From: Bifidobacterium imperatoris
GTDB taxonomy: Bacteria; Actinomycetota; Actinomycetes; Actinomycetales; Bifidobacteriaceae
Assembly: GCF_002860405.1 (NCBI RefSeq)
Contig: NZ_NMWV01000043.1
Coordinates: 1-5,344 of the forward strand
DNA: 5,344 nt
Reading direction: 5' to 3'
The notes under the pieces were generated by a model. The model made no database searches. It was given only the letters and a program-made list of their open reading frames with translations, and had not been told where the DNA came from. The position numbers and the translations under genes were made by a program. Position 1 is the first letter of the stretch. Each line of letters starts with the position of its first letter. Below are positions 1 to 4,538 of this stretch, piece after piece.

Positions 1-20
1 CATTATGACAACTTGTGGTT

Positions 21-48
21 TTGTGTTGGCGTGTCGTGTTGTTAAAAT
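21..48 (+). promoter_or_regulatory. Candidate repressor promoter
   Basis: TAAAAT at 43-48 matches the -10 consensus at five of six bases. TTGTGT at 21-26, 16 bp upstream, is a weak -35 (three of six). The expected transcription start is about 6-7 bp after the -10, at or next to the ATG at 55, so the transcript may have almost no 5' leader. A TGT-rich stretch and the pair ACAAC (8-12) / GTTGT (38-42) could be part of an operator. The region continues beyond the window, so a divergent lytic promoter cannot be assessed properly; CATAAT on the minus strand at 7-2 is a possible -10 for it. Inferred from sequence only. Confidence 0.4.
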
Positions 49-54
49 GAGAAC

Positions 55-888
55 ATGAGAATTAATGAAGCAATTTACAGTTATATTGATTCGGTAAAAA
101 CCAACAAAGGCTTGACCCTGGATCAGATAGCAACGGAAGCACGCCGGTATGGGGCAACCTGGACCCCAGGCTTCATTTCGGGAATGAAAAGGAATGCTTC
201 AGGTGCATCATTATTCAACATGCTGATTCTCATCAAAGCCTTGGAATCGCTATCTGGTGAATCTCTTGTACTCTCTGACCTATTCCCAGGGGATGGCGAC
301 ATTGAATTAGACGGAGAATCTTCGATAAGTCGCGAAGAACTTCGTAAAGCTCTTGATGGAAAACAATTTGAACTACTAAGAAAATCCGGGGGGAACTTGT
401 TTGAAGACCCTGTTATCCAACAGTTAAATCAGAGTCTATTGCAATCGGTGCCTGACATCATGGCGAATGTATCTAATTATTTAGTCGTGACCGCCATTAA
501 TGGGCCCCGAGAGATACATAATAAAATGGCTCATCATTCACCCACTCTTTCTGAACAAAGAGCTGCCGCCAAGGTTGGTATAACGCCTTCTGCGATATCC
601 GCAATCTGTTTATTGACATATGGCAGGTTTCTTGATGAAGAAACCGCGAGAAGAGCTGGGGAAAATGCGTCACCACAGAAACGTGGCCGAGAGACCCGAT
701 TGGTCATTGAGGAAATCGATCAAAAAATAGATTATTTAATAAATGACGGACCTGTAAATTTCCCTGCGCTCAATGACCTATCCGCCGAGTTAGCCGACCG
801 CATCGCCGCCCACCCGGAGGAGTACGCGATCGCGGCCAACCGGGATCCGAACAAGGAAATCGAACGGGAAGGAGGTGATGGGCGATAG
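55..888 (+). CDS. Phage repressor-like HTH transcriptional regulator
   Basis: This 277-residue protein is probably the lysogeny repressor. Residues 20-78 look like an XRE-type helix-turn-helix of the form common in actinobacterial regulators: a helix at LTLDQIATEARRYG, a recognition segment around TPGFISGMKR, a hydrophobic helix FNMLILIKALESL, and a closing LSDLFPGDG. Residues 165-222 (SEQRAAAKVGITPSAISA, then YGRFLDEETARRAG and KRGRETRLVIEEI) resemble a second conserved helical segment in the same regulators, possibly another DNA-binding or dimerisation unit. The gene is followed with overlap by an ImmA/IrrE-like peptidase frame, the usual partner that cleaves such repressors. No convincing Shine-Dalgarno precedes the ATG, consistent with a leaderless transcript. 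Base composition is about 33-40% GC in sampled lines up to position ~760, then about 70% in the final 40 codons (LNDLSAELADRIAAHPEEYA and on), which suggests a mosaic gene. The DNA target and inducing signal are not visible. Confidence 0.75.
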   Translation: MRINEAIYSYIDSVKTNKGLTLDQIATEARRYGATWTPGFISGMKRNASGASLFNMLILIKALESLSGESLVLSDLFPGDGDIELDGESSISREELRKALDGKQFELLRKSGGNLFEDPVIQQLNQSLLQSVPDIMANVSNYLVVTAINGPREIHNKMAHHSPTLSEQRAAAKVGITPSAISAICLLTYGRFLDEETARRAGENASPQKRGRETRLVIEEIDQKIDYLINDGPVNFPALNDLSAELADRIAAHPEEYAIAANRDPNKEIEREGGDGR

Positions 889-1277
889 GCATCACGTATG
901 ACGGCCTGCTGGACGAGGCCGCCAACAACGGCATCCACGTCGAGGAACGCAAGCTCCCCAACGGCTTATGCGGCCTCTACTACGAGCCCACCCGCCTCAT
1001 CGTCATCGACGAGACCCTGCTGGACGCGCAGAAACGATGCACGCTCGTGCACGAGCTCATCCACGCGCAACACCACGACCAAGGCTGCAATCCATACGAT
1101 TCGAAAACCGAGCATCGCACCCGCATCCAAACCGCGCTACGGCTCGTCAACCCCATCGAATACGCATTGGCCGAACGGCTCTACGGCGGCAACACCTACC
1201 TCATCGCATGCGAACTCGGCCTCACCGTCCAAGTCATCCAGGATTACAAGAACCTGTTGCACGAGAGCATCGAATAA
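885..1277 (+). CDS. ImmA/IrrE-like metallopeptidase, atypical ATA start or start lost
   Basis: The frame encodes about 130 residues beginning (M)GITYDGLLDEAANNGIHV. It contains a strand segment TRLIVIDETLL, then KRCTLVHELIHAQHHDQG. HELIH (residues 56-60 counted from 885) is the zinc-binding HExxH motif of the ImmA/IrrE family, whose members cleave or inactivate phage and ICE repressors; Glu76 in the following KTEHRTR helix is a possible third ligand. The C-terminal AERLYGGNTYLIACELGLTV also fits the family. The oddity is the start. This frame is open only after a TGA at 876-878 and has no ATG, GTG or TTG before the GTG at 1047, which would remove the N-terminal half. ATA at 885-887 lies 9 nt after GGAGG (871-875) and overlaps the repressor stop as ATAG, so it is either a rare AUA start or a mutated ATG. 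The family call is firm; whether the gene is expressed is open. Confidence 0.7.
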   Translation: MGITYDGLLDEAANNGIHVEERKLPNGLCGLYYEPTRLIVIDETLLDAQKRCTLVHELIHAQHHDQGCNPYDSKTEHRTRIQTALRLVNPIEYALAERLYGGNTYLIACELGLTVQVIQDYKNLLHESIE

Positions 1278-1279
1278 TC

Positions 1280-1303
1280 AAACGCATCGAATTCGATGCG
1301 TTT
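1280..1303. repeat. Perfect 24-bp palindrome between immA-like and RhuM-like genes
   Basis: The half-site AAACGCATCGAA at 1280-1291 is followed immediately by its exact reverse complement at 1292-1303. It begins 2 nt after the stop of the peptidase frame and ends next to the Shine-Dalgarno sequence of the RhuM-like gene (AGGAAGGAG, 1304-1312). In RNA it could form a hairpin of about 10 bp with a 4-nt loop; only three T residues follow, so it is a poor terminator. It could be a dimeric regulator's operator, an attenuator or an mRNA-processing structure. Confidence 0.8.
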
Positions 1304-1318
1304 AGGAAGGAGACCATG

Positions 1319-1741
1319 ATGAGCGAGAAGCGGGAGCCGCAGGAGGGCAGCATCGTCCTCTATCAGGCGGACGGCAGGAACGTGCCAGTGCAGGTCACGT
1401 ATGAGGATGAGACGTTCTGGATGCCGCAGAAGCAGATGGCCGAACTGTTCGCAGTCTCCGTGCCGACCATCAATGAGCACCTGAAAAACATTTACGAGAC
1501 CGCGGAACTCCAACCGGATTCAACTATTAGGAAATTCCGAATAGTTCGGCAGGAGGGCAGCAGGCAGGTGGCAAGAGAAGTCGCCTTCTACAATCTCGAT
1601 GCGATCATCGCCGTCGGATACCGCGTCAACAGCAAGCAGGCCGATGTGAAAGCGAAATCGGAGCTCGCACGATACAACCAGTCAAGCATCGACCAGTTGA
1701 GCGACTTCGAGAAATTCGCCCGCGGAATCAACCCCCGATAA
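1319..1741 (+). CDS. RhuM-family-like protein, short form with apparent internal deletion
   Basis: This 140-residue protein starts at the second of two adjacent ATGs; 1319 is 6 nt after the strong ribosome site AGGAAGGAG, and 1316 only 3 nt. Residues 20-103 match the N-terminal domain of RhuM-family proteins: VTYEDETFWMPQKQMAELF, then VPTINEHLKNIYE, RKFRIVRQEG and FYNLDAIIAVGYRVNSKQA. The phrase NLDAIIAVGYRVNS is characteristic. Full-length members known to me are over 300 residues and continue with a long middle region; here it is missing. The last 35 residues (KAKSELARYNQSSIDQLSDF and on) look like the extreme C-terminus of those proteins, so the central part seems deleted in frame. RhuM proteins are widespread on phages and islands, and their biochemical role is poorly known. 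The retained domain may still bind DNA, or the gene may be a remnant. It converges on the leftward operon. Confidence 0.65.
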   Translation: MSEKREPQEGSIVLYQADGRNVPVQVTYEDETFWMPQKQMAELFAVSVPTINEHLKNIYETAELQPDSTIRKFRIVRQEGSRQVAREVAFYNLDAIIAVGYRVNSKQADVKAKSELARYNQSSIDQLSDFEKFARGINPR

Positions 1742-1750
1742 ACGAAAAAC

Positions 1751-1783
1751 GCCTCACACCGGTCCAGACCACCGGCATGAGGC
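1751..1783 (-). terminator. Terminator of the leftward three-gene operon
   Basis: GCCTCA (1751-1756) pairs with TGAGGC (1778-1783). After a 2-nt internal mismatch, CCGGT (1759-1763) pairs with ACCGG (1771-1775), closing a 7-nt loop. On the minus strand the stem is followed by GTTTTTCGTT, a U-rich tail, so it should stop leftward transcription from the 1879-3037 genes. On the plus strand no T tract follows, so it would be weak for the RhuM-like gene. Confidence 0.65.
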
Positions 1784-1820
1784 AAGTGAAGAATCCACAT
1801 GGTTTTGAAGAAAGGAGGAC

Positions 1821-1848
1821 GCTTCACCCGACATTATACGGGCGAAGC
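1821..1848 (-). other. Hairpin downstream of the leftward operon
   Basis: GCTTCACCCG (1821-1830) and CGGGCGAAGC (1839-1848) form a 10-bp stem around an 8-nt loop. The single non-Watson-Crick position is a G-U wobble in minus-strand RNA and an A-C mismatch in plus-strand RNA, which favours a role in the leftward transcript. It lies 31 nt past the stop at 1879, before the terminator at 1783-1751, and may be a 3' stabilising structure or a first weak terminator. The loop contains TATAAT on the minus strand, but no recognisable -35 accompanies it. Confidence 0.45.
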
Positions 1849-1878
1849 ACACCCAAAATGCTATTTTCCCCACGAACC

Positions 1879-2637
1879 TCAGTATTGGGTCAGCCTACTC
1901 TGGCCTTCATCCCTATGGGGGCGTTCAGGCGGCACGGATGCATCCAGATATCCTTCACGCTTAAGCGTGTCATAGGCGATATCAGGGAATTCCCGAATCA
2001 ATGCCTTGAGCTGCCGTTCCCTATATTCCGCTCGGCTCTCTTCGATGAACCTCTTCCAGTCGGCGGTCGTGTCGATATGGAATTCGTAGACGGCCATCTG
2101 CAGCACATCCTCCAACCCCGGACGGAAGCGGTCGCCTCCTACTGGGAAATGCAGCGTCGAGAATGTGGGGAAAGCCCCGTCATTAATGTACTTCTTGCGG
2201 CGGCTCTTGCCTCTGGAACCATTCCCGCAGGAGAGCATGATACGCGTCGCCGCATCATTGGAACCGAAGATATTGATGTGCGCCCCAGGTATCTCGGATC
2301 CCACCACACGGTTGAAATCGTAATGGAACAACGGCATATGCTCGGGTTCGGCACTGACCATGATGACGGATTTGTCAACTTGAAGCCATGCTCCCGCATC
2401 CTTGCACGAGCATTCGAAACTGAAGGACAGCGACGCAACGGTCTCGCCGTCGGAGTTGAGTTCTATGCCGCGTTTCTCCCGCTGTGTGATTCTGTATCCG
2501 ATTCGACCGCCACGCAAACGTTTGTCATGAGGTTCGGCGACGTATCCTTCCTCCAGTCCGCCCAACACGTTCTGCAACAGCGTTTCCATGCGTTGGGCGA
2601 AATCCGTCGCCTGTTTCCCGACATCGGGCGTGCTCAC
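1879..2637 (-). CDS. Conserved-looking protein of unknown function, possible toxin partner
   Basis: I do not recognise a named family. The protein is 252 residues from the GTG at 2637, chosen because it overlaps the upstream stop as GTGA and has GGAGG 4 nt before it; an ATG at 2652 would add five residues. No signal peptide or membrane segment is visible. The N-terminal ~30 residues look helical. The centre is strand-like and carries spaced histidines: FHYDF (His105), AHINIFG (His120) and TLHFPVGG (His163), followed by RFRPGLEDVL (Glu176). The C-terminal part is helical and charged (WKRFIEESRAEYRERQLKAL, then DTLKREGYL). From memory, proteins with LHxPVGGxRFRPxLED plus a helical tail ending in GY occur in many actinobacteria next to a small acidic protein, as here; this was not checked. 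The His/Glu set could be a catalytic or metal site. Pairing with the 67-residue protein, translational coupling and position between int and the immunity region fit a toxin-antitoxin or phage-exclusion role, which is inference. Confidence 0.7.
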   Translation of the reverse strand: MSTPDVGKQATDFAQRMETLLQNVLGGLEEGYVAEPHDKRLRGGRIGYRITQREKRGIELNSDGETVASLSFSFECSCKDAGAWLQVDKSVIMVSAEPEHMPLFHYDFNRVVGSEIPGAHINIFGSNDAATRIMLSCGNGSRGKSRRKKYINDGAFPTFSTLHFPVGGDRFRPGLEDVLQMAVYEFHIDTTADWKRFIEESRAEYRERQLKALIREFPDIAYDTLKREGYLDASVPPERPHRDEGQSRLTQY

Positions 2638-2837
2638 TCGGCCTCCAACCATTCAAGCTCATCAAGAGCCCAGAATTCATCAGCGGACAAGGGGTACAGC
2701 TGCTTGCGACGTTCGAGTTCTTCACGCGTACCATATTCCCGTTCGAGAGCTGATTTGCGTTTATCGATTTCCGCCTGCGTCAACATTATTGGTTTGCCGA
2801 TTCTATGGGCTTTCGGCGCGGCTGCGACTGCACTCAT
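2634..2837 (-). CDS. Small acidic helical protein, possible antitoxin
   Basis: This 67-residue protein starts MSAVAAAPKAHRIGK and contains a charged helical stretch (TQAEIDKRKSALEREYGTRE, then ELERRKQLYPLS) and an acidic end (ADEFWALDELEWLEAE). The ATG at 2837 is preceded by GAAAGGGA at about 9 nt. It begins 17 nt after the stop of the 60-residue gene, and its TGA overlaps the start of the 252-residue gene by 4 nt, so the two are probably translationally coupled. Small size, an EREYG-ELxxR helix and an acidic C-terminus placed just before a larger partner are typical of antitoxins, but there is no obvious DNA-binding ribbon or helix-turn-helix. An upstream ATG at 2954 in the same frame would overlap the preceding gene extensively and is rejected. 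Confidence 0.6.
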   Translation of the reverse strand: MSAVAAAPKAHRIGKPIMLTQAEIDKRKSALEREYGTREELERRKQLYPLSADEFWALDELEWLEAE

Positions 2838-2854
2838 AGCTGTCGTCCCTTTCG

Positions 2855-3037
2855 TCAGGATAGGTGATTGTTGGTTTCGGGCTGCTGTGACTCCGCTTTG
2901 GCTTTCGCCCGACGCTCCATGTAATGGCGGGCGCTGCGATGCAGTTTCATCCATTTCGCGTCCACCGCGTTACGGGGTATGCCGTCCGCTGGCGGAACGT
3001 ATACGGGTATCGGCTTCACGACGCCCGGTCGTTTCAC
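2855..3037 (-). CDS. Small basic protein of unknown function, first gene of leftward operon
   Basis: This 60-residue protein reads MKRPGVVKPIPVYVPPADGI then PRNAVDAKWMKLHRSARHYM and a basic helical tail ERRAKAKAESQ. It is strongly basic, proline-rich at the front, and has no membrane segment. The only usable start in this frame is the GTG at 3037, after GAGGAGG with an 11-nt spacer, a little long; the frame is open back to a TGA near 3076 without another standard start. An ATA three codons earlier has better spacing but is not a usual start. It lies directly downstream of the candidate promoter at 3081-3109 and 17 nt before the 67-residue gene. I do not recognise a family; nucleic-acid binding is possible from its charge. 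Confidence 0.5.
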   Translation of the reverse strand: MKRPGVVKPIPVYVPPADGIPRNAVDAKWMKLHRSARHYMERRAKAKAESQQPETNNHLS

Positions 3038-3070
3038 GTATATGCGAGCCTCCTCTTCATATTTTTCCTG

Positions 3071-3112
3071 AAATCAATGCAACTTACTCGGTTGATTGAT
3101 TTCTGTCAAATC
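3071..3112. promoter_or_regulatory. Operator-like inverted repeats over the leftward promoter
   Basis: AAATCAAT (3071-3078) and ATTGATTT (3095-3102) are a perfect 8-bp inverted repeat with 16 bp between them, covering the proposed -10. A second pair, GATTT (3098-3102) and AAATC (3108-3112), brackets part of the -35. Such placement would suit repression of the leftward operon, for example by one of its own products or by the phage repressor. The region is AT-rich, so chance pairs are possible. Confidence 0.35.
3081..3109 (-). promoter_or_regulatory. Candidate promoter of leftward operon
   Basis: On the minus strand TTGACA (3109-3104) is a perfect -35. A 17-bp spacer leads to TAAGTT (3086-3081), a weak -10 matching three of six bases. 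The start codon of the first leftward gene is at 3037, leaving a leader of roughly 35-40 nt with a GAGGAGG ribosome site. Confidence 0.5.
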
Positions 3113-3115
3113 CCA

Positions 3116-3143
3116 TTAAACCACGTTAAAACCGGTTAAAACC
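3116..3143 (+). repeat. Three 10-bp-phased TTAAA(A)CC repeats upstream of int
   Basis: TTAAACC at 3116, TTAAAACC at 3126 and TTAAAACC at 3136 start exactly one helical turn apart. They lie 31-58 bp before the integrase start and just upstream of the leftward promoter's -35. Two copies in the opposite orientation occur at 4506 and 4515. They may bind a protein that controls int or acts in recombination. Confidence 0.5.
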
Positions 3144-3173
3144 CGTGAACAAGCAGAAAACGAGAACCATATC

Positions 3174-4370
3174 ATGGCGAACATCGTCAAATACCAGACC
3201 AGCAAGGGTGAGACCCGCTACCGGGTACGCTACCGGAAACCCGACGGCACCCAAACCGACAAACGCGGGTTCAAACGAAAGATCGACGCGACCAACTGGA
3301 TGGCCGAACACGTGACCATCGCCAAAGCCTCCGACACGTTCGTGGACCCGCAAGGCGGCCGCAAGACCATTGACTCCATATATAAGGAGTGGCTGGCCGT
3401 GCGCACCCCGTTCTGGAAGCCCTCGTACAGGAGCAGCATCGAGACCGCATGGAGCACTCACGTGGAGCCGCAGTGGGCCAATCGCCGCATCGGCGACATC
3501 ACCAATGCGGAACTGCAGGCATGGGTGAGCGAACTCTCCTCACGCCGGTCTGCCAGCGTCGTGCTCCGAGCGGTCGGCATCATGGACGGCATGCTCGGCA
3601 AGGCGTGCAGGGACAGGCTGCTGCAGCGCAACCCATGCGACGGACTGGAACTGCCGCGCAAACCGAAACGCAAGGAGCGGCGCATCTACCTGAGCATCCC
3701 GCAGCTCATCGGCTTCGCGAACGAATGCGGCAACGCCATGCGGATAGGGGAGGAGCGGCGTGCGCTCGTGCTGCTGCTCGGCTTCTGCGGACTCCGATGG
3801 GGAGAGGCCGCAGCACTGCGCAAGGAAGACGTGAACATCGAGGAGCGGAAGCTGACGATCCGCCACAACATCGTCGCCGTCAAAGGCAAGCCCGTGGAGG
3901 GCACTCCGAAATCCTATGAGATGCGCACCCTCTACATGCCCGCCATCGTCACGGACGCGTTGGCTCCCGTTCTCGCACACCGCAAACGCGGCGAACGCGT
4001 GTTCTCCGACCCGTCGGGCAAGCCGATACGCGAGCAGTCGGCGAGCGCAGTCAAGGGCAACCGCACGTGGTGGCCAAGCGCGTTGAAACGGTTGGGGTGG
4101 GATTCGGATGATTGGCCGAGCCCGCATGACCTGCGGCATACGGCGGCGAGCATCGCCGTACATGCGGGCGCGAACGTGAAGGGCTTGCAGCGCATGCTGG
4201 GGCATTCGAGCGCGGCCATGACGCTGGACGTGTACGCGGACCTGTTCGATTCCGACTTGTTGGATGTGACGCGGATGGTCGATGCGGCCGTGCAGCTCGA
4301 ATCGGGCGCCGAAAGGGAATGTGGGCAAAATGTGGGCAAAAACGTTCCCGAACCGACTGTGATGGTCTGA
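3174..4370 (+). CDS. int: Tyrosine site-specific integrase
   Basis: This 398-residue protein is a complete phage integrase of the tyrosine recombinase family, which inserts and excises the phage genome at att sites. Residues 1-60 form the arm-type DNA-binding domain (KGETRYRVRYRKPDGTQTDK, then FKRKIDATNWMAE). Residues ~65-165 are the SAM-like core-binding domain (IYKEWLAVRTPFWKPSYRSS, IGDITNAELQAWV, RNPCDGLELP). The catalytic domain begins near 170. The expected active-site residues are visible: Arg208 in CGLRWGEAAAL, Lys246 in GTPKSYEMR, His318 and Arg321 in PHDLRHTAAS, His344 in LQRMLGHSSAAMT, and the nucleophile Tyr354 in DVYADL. The start ATG is supported by the family-typical MANIVKY opening, though the ribosome site (ACGAGA) is weak, suggesting low translation. 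The C-terminal GQNVGKNV is encoded by DNA repeats that are probably integrase arm sites. The gene is transcribed toward the attachment site. Confidence 0.96.
   Translation: MANIVKYQTSKGETRYRVRYRKPDGTQTDKRGFKRKIDATNWMAEHVTIAKASDTFVDPQGGRKTIDSIYKEWLAVRTPFWKPSYRSSIETAWSTHVEPQWANRRIGDITNAELQAWVSELSSRRSASVVLRAVGIMDGMLGKACRDRLLQRNPCDGLELPRKPKRKERRIYLSIPQLIGFANECGNAMRIGEERRALVLLLGFCGLRWGEAAALRKEDVNIEERKLTIRHNIVAVKGKPVEGTPKSYEMRTLYMPAIVTDALAPVLAHRKRGERVFSDPSGKPIREQSASAVKGNRTWWPSALKRLGWDSDDWPSPHDLRHTAASIAVHAGANVKGLQRMLGHSSAAMTLDVYADLFDSDLLDVTRMVDAAVQLESGAERECGQNVGKNVPEPTVMV
4318..4339 (+). repeat. Left arm-type repeats of attP, inside int
   Basis: AATGTGGGCAA occurs twice in tandem (4318-4328 and 4329-4339), within the last codons of int, where it encodes part of GQNVGKNV. 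The same tandem pair returns at 4539-4560, exactly 221 bp downstream. Directly repeated short sites flanking a tRNA-like core are the normal form of integrase arm-binding sites. Confidence 0.75.
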
Positions 4371-4373
4371 AAA

Positions 4374-4389
4374 CGTTGGTATTCCAACG
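4374..4389 (+). other. Short hairpin just after int
   Basis: CGTTGG (4374-4379), loop TATT, CCAACG (4384-4389) is a perfect 6-bp stem beginning 3 nt after the int stop codon. It is not followed by a T tract, so it is not a standard terminator. It may protect the int mRNA end or be a structural element in the attachment region. Confidence 0.4.
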
Positions 4390-4398
4390 GTCTTGCAT

Positions 4399-4435
4399 TG
4401 TGGGCGCTGAAGGTTCGAGTCCCTCATTGCCCACA
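4399..4435 (+). other. attP core: tRNA 3' end with flanking inverted GTGGGC
   Basis: GGTTCGAGTCC has the T-loop signature of a tRNA (loop TTCGAGT), followed by CCCTC and then ATTGCCC-A, which reads as the 3' acceptor strand and discriminator base. No D-arm, anticodon arm or 5' acceptor strand exists upstream, so only the 3' end of a tRNA gene is present. The T-stem 5' side is GAAGG instead of the GAGGG needed to pair with CCCTC, so identity with the host tRNA probably starts at about 4412. Integration would then restore a tRNA beginning with a GGGCAAT-like acceptor strand; its amino acid cannot be decided. TGTGGGC (4399-4405) and GCCCACA (4429-4435) form a 7-bp inverted repeat, and TTGCCCACA is an inverted match to the arm repeats. 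Confidence 0.7.
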
Positions 4436-4454
4436 GTTCGAGATGGTCGGAAAC

Positions 4455-4502
4455 AAGCCGCAAAGCCTTACGGGAGTAAGCCTGAGCGGCTTTTTCGTTT
4501 TT
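4455..4502 (+). terminator. Terminator right of the tRNA-like core
   Basis: AAGCCGC (4455-4461) pairs perfectly with GCGGCTT (4486-4492), and the interior adds CTTAC (4467-4471) with GTAAG (4476-4480) around GGGA. A T-rich tail (TTTCGTTTTT) follows. It would stop transcripts coming from int, and after integration it would sit immediately downstream of the restored host tRNA. Confidence 0.8.
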
Positions 4503-4505
4503 ACC

Positions 4506-4523
4506 GGTTTTAATGGTTTTTAA
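4506..4523 (-). repeat. Two GGTTTTAA repeats on the right arm
   Basis: GGTTTTAA at 4506-4513 and GGTTTTTAA at 4515-4523 are reverse-orientation copies of the TTAAAACC elements found three times before int (3116-3143), with start-to-start spacing of 9 bp. They may be sites for an accessory recombination protein or regulator. Confidence 0.45.
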
Positions 4524-4538
4524 CCCGTTTTCAGAAAA

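Noticed and set aside
868..890. Programmed frameshift fusing repressor and peptidase
   Set aside because: There is no slippery heptamer before the repressor stop; an upstream GGAGG alone is better explained as the peptidase ribosome site.
898..1305. Rightward frame starting ATG at 898
   Set aside because: The translation is dominated by Thr, Ser, Arg and Ala repeats typical of an out-of-frame GC-rich gene. The overlapping frame carries the HELIH peptidase.
968..1315. N-terminal extension of the RhuM-like gene
   Set aside because: The extension is Arg/His/Pro-rich shadow of the peptidase gene, and a strong ribosome site precedes the ATGs at 1316 and 1319.
1811..1826. AAAGGAGG as a ribosome site for a rightward gene at about 1820
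   Set aside because: No start codon follows at a usable distance, and the downstream rightward frame is antisense to real genes.
1777..3099. Long rightward open frame of 440 codons
   Set aside because: It lies entirely opposite three leftward genes with good ribosome sites and tight junctions. Its translation is low-complexity and Arg/Ser-rich with no domain features.
4355..4435. Complete tRNA gene
   Set aside because: Only a T-loop and 3' acceptor strand are present. No D-arm, anticodon stem-loop or 5' acceptor strand could be fitted, and the T-stem has a mismatch.
3540..4463. Leftward 307-codon frame opposite int
   Set aside because: It is antisense to a fully recognisable integrase and has no domain signature.
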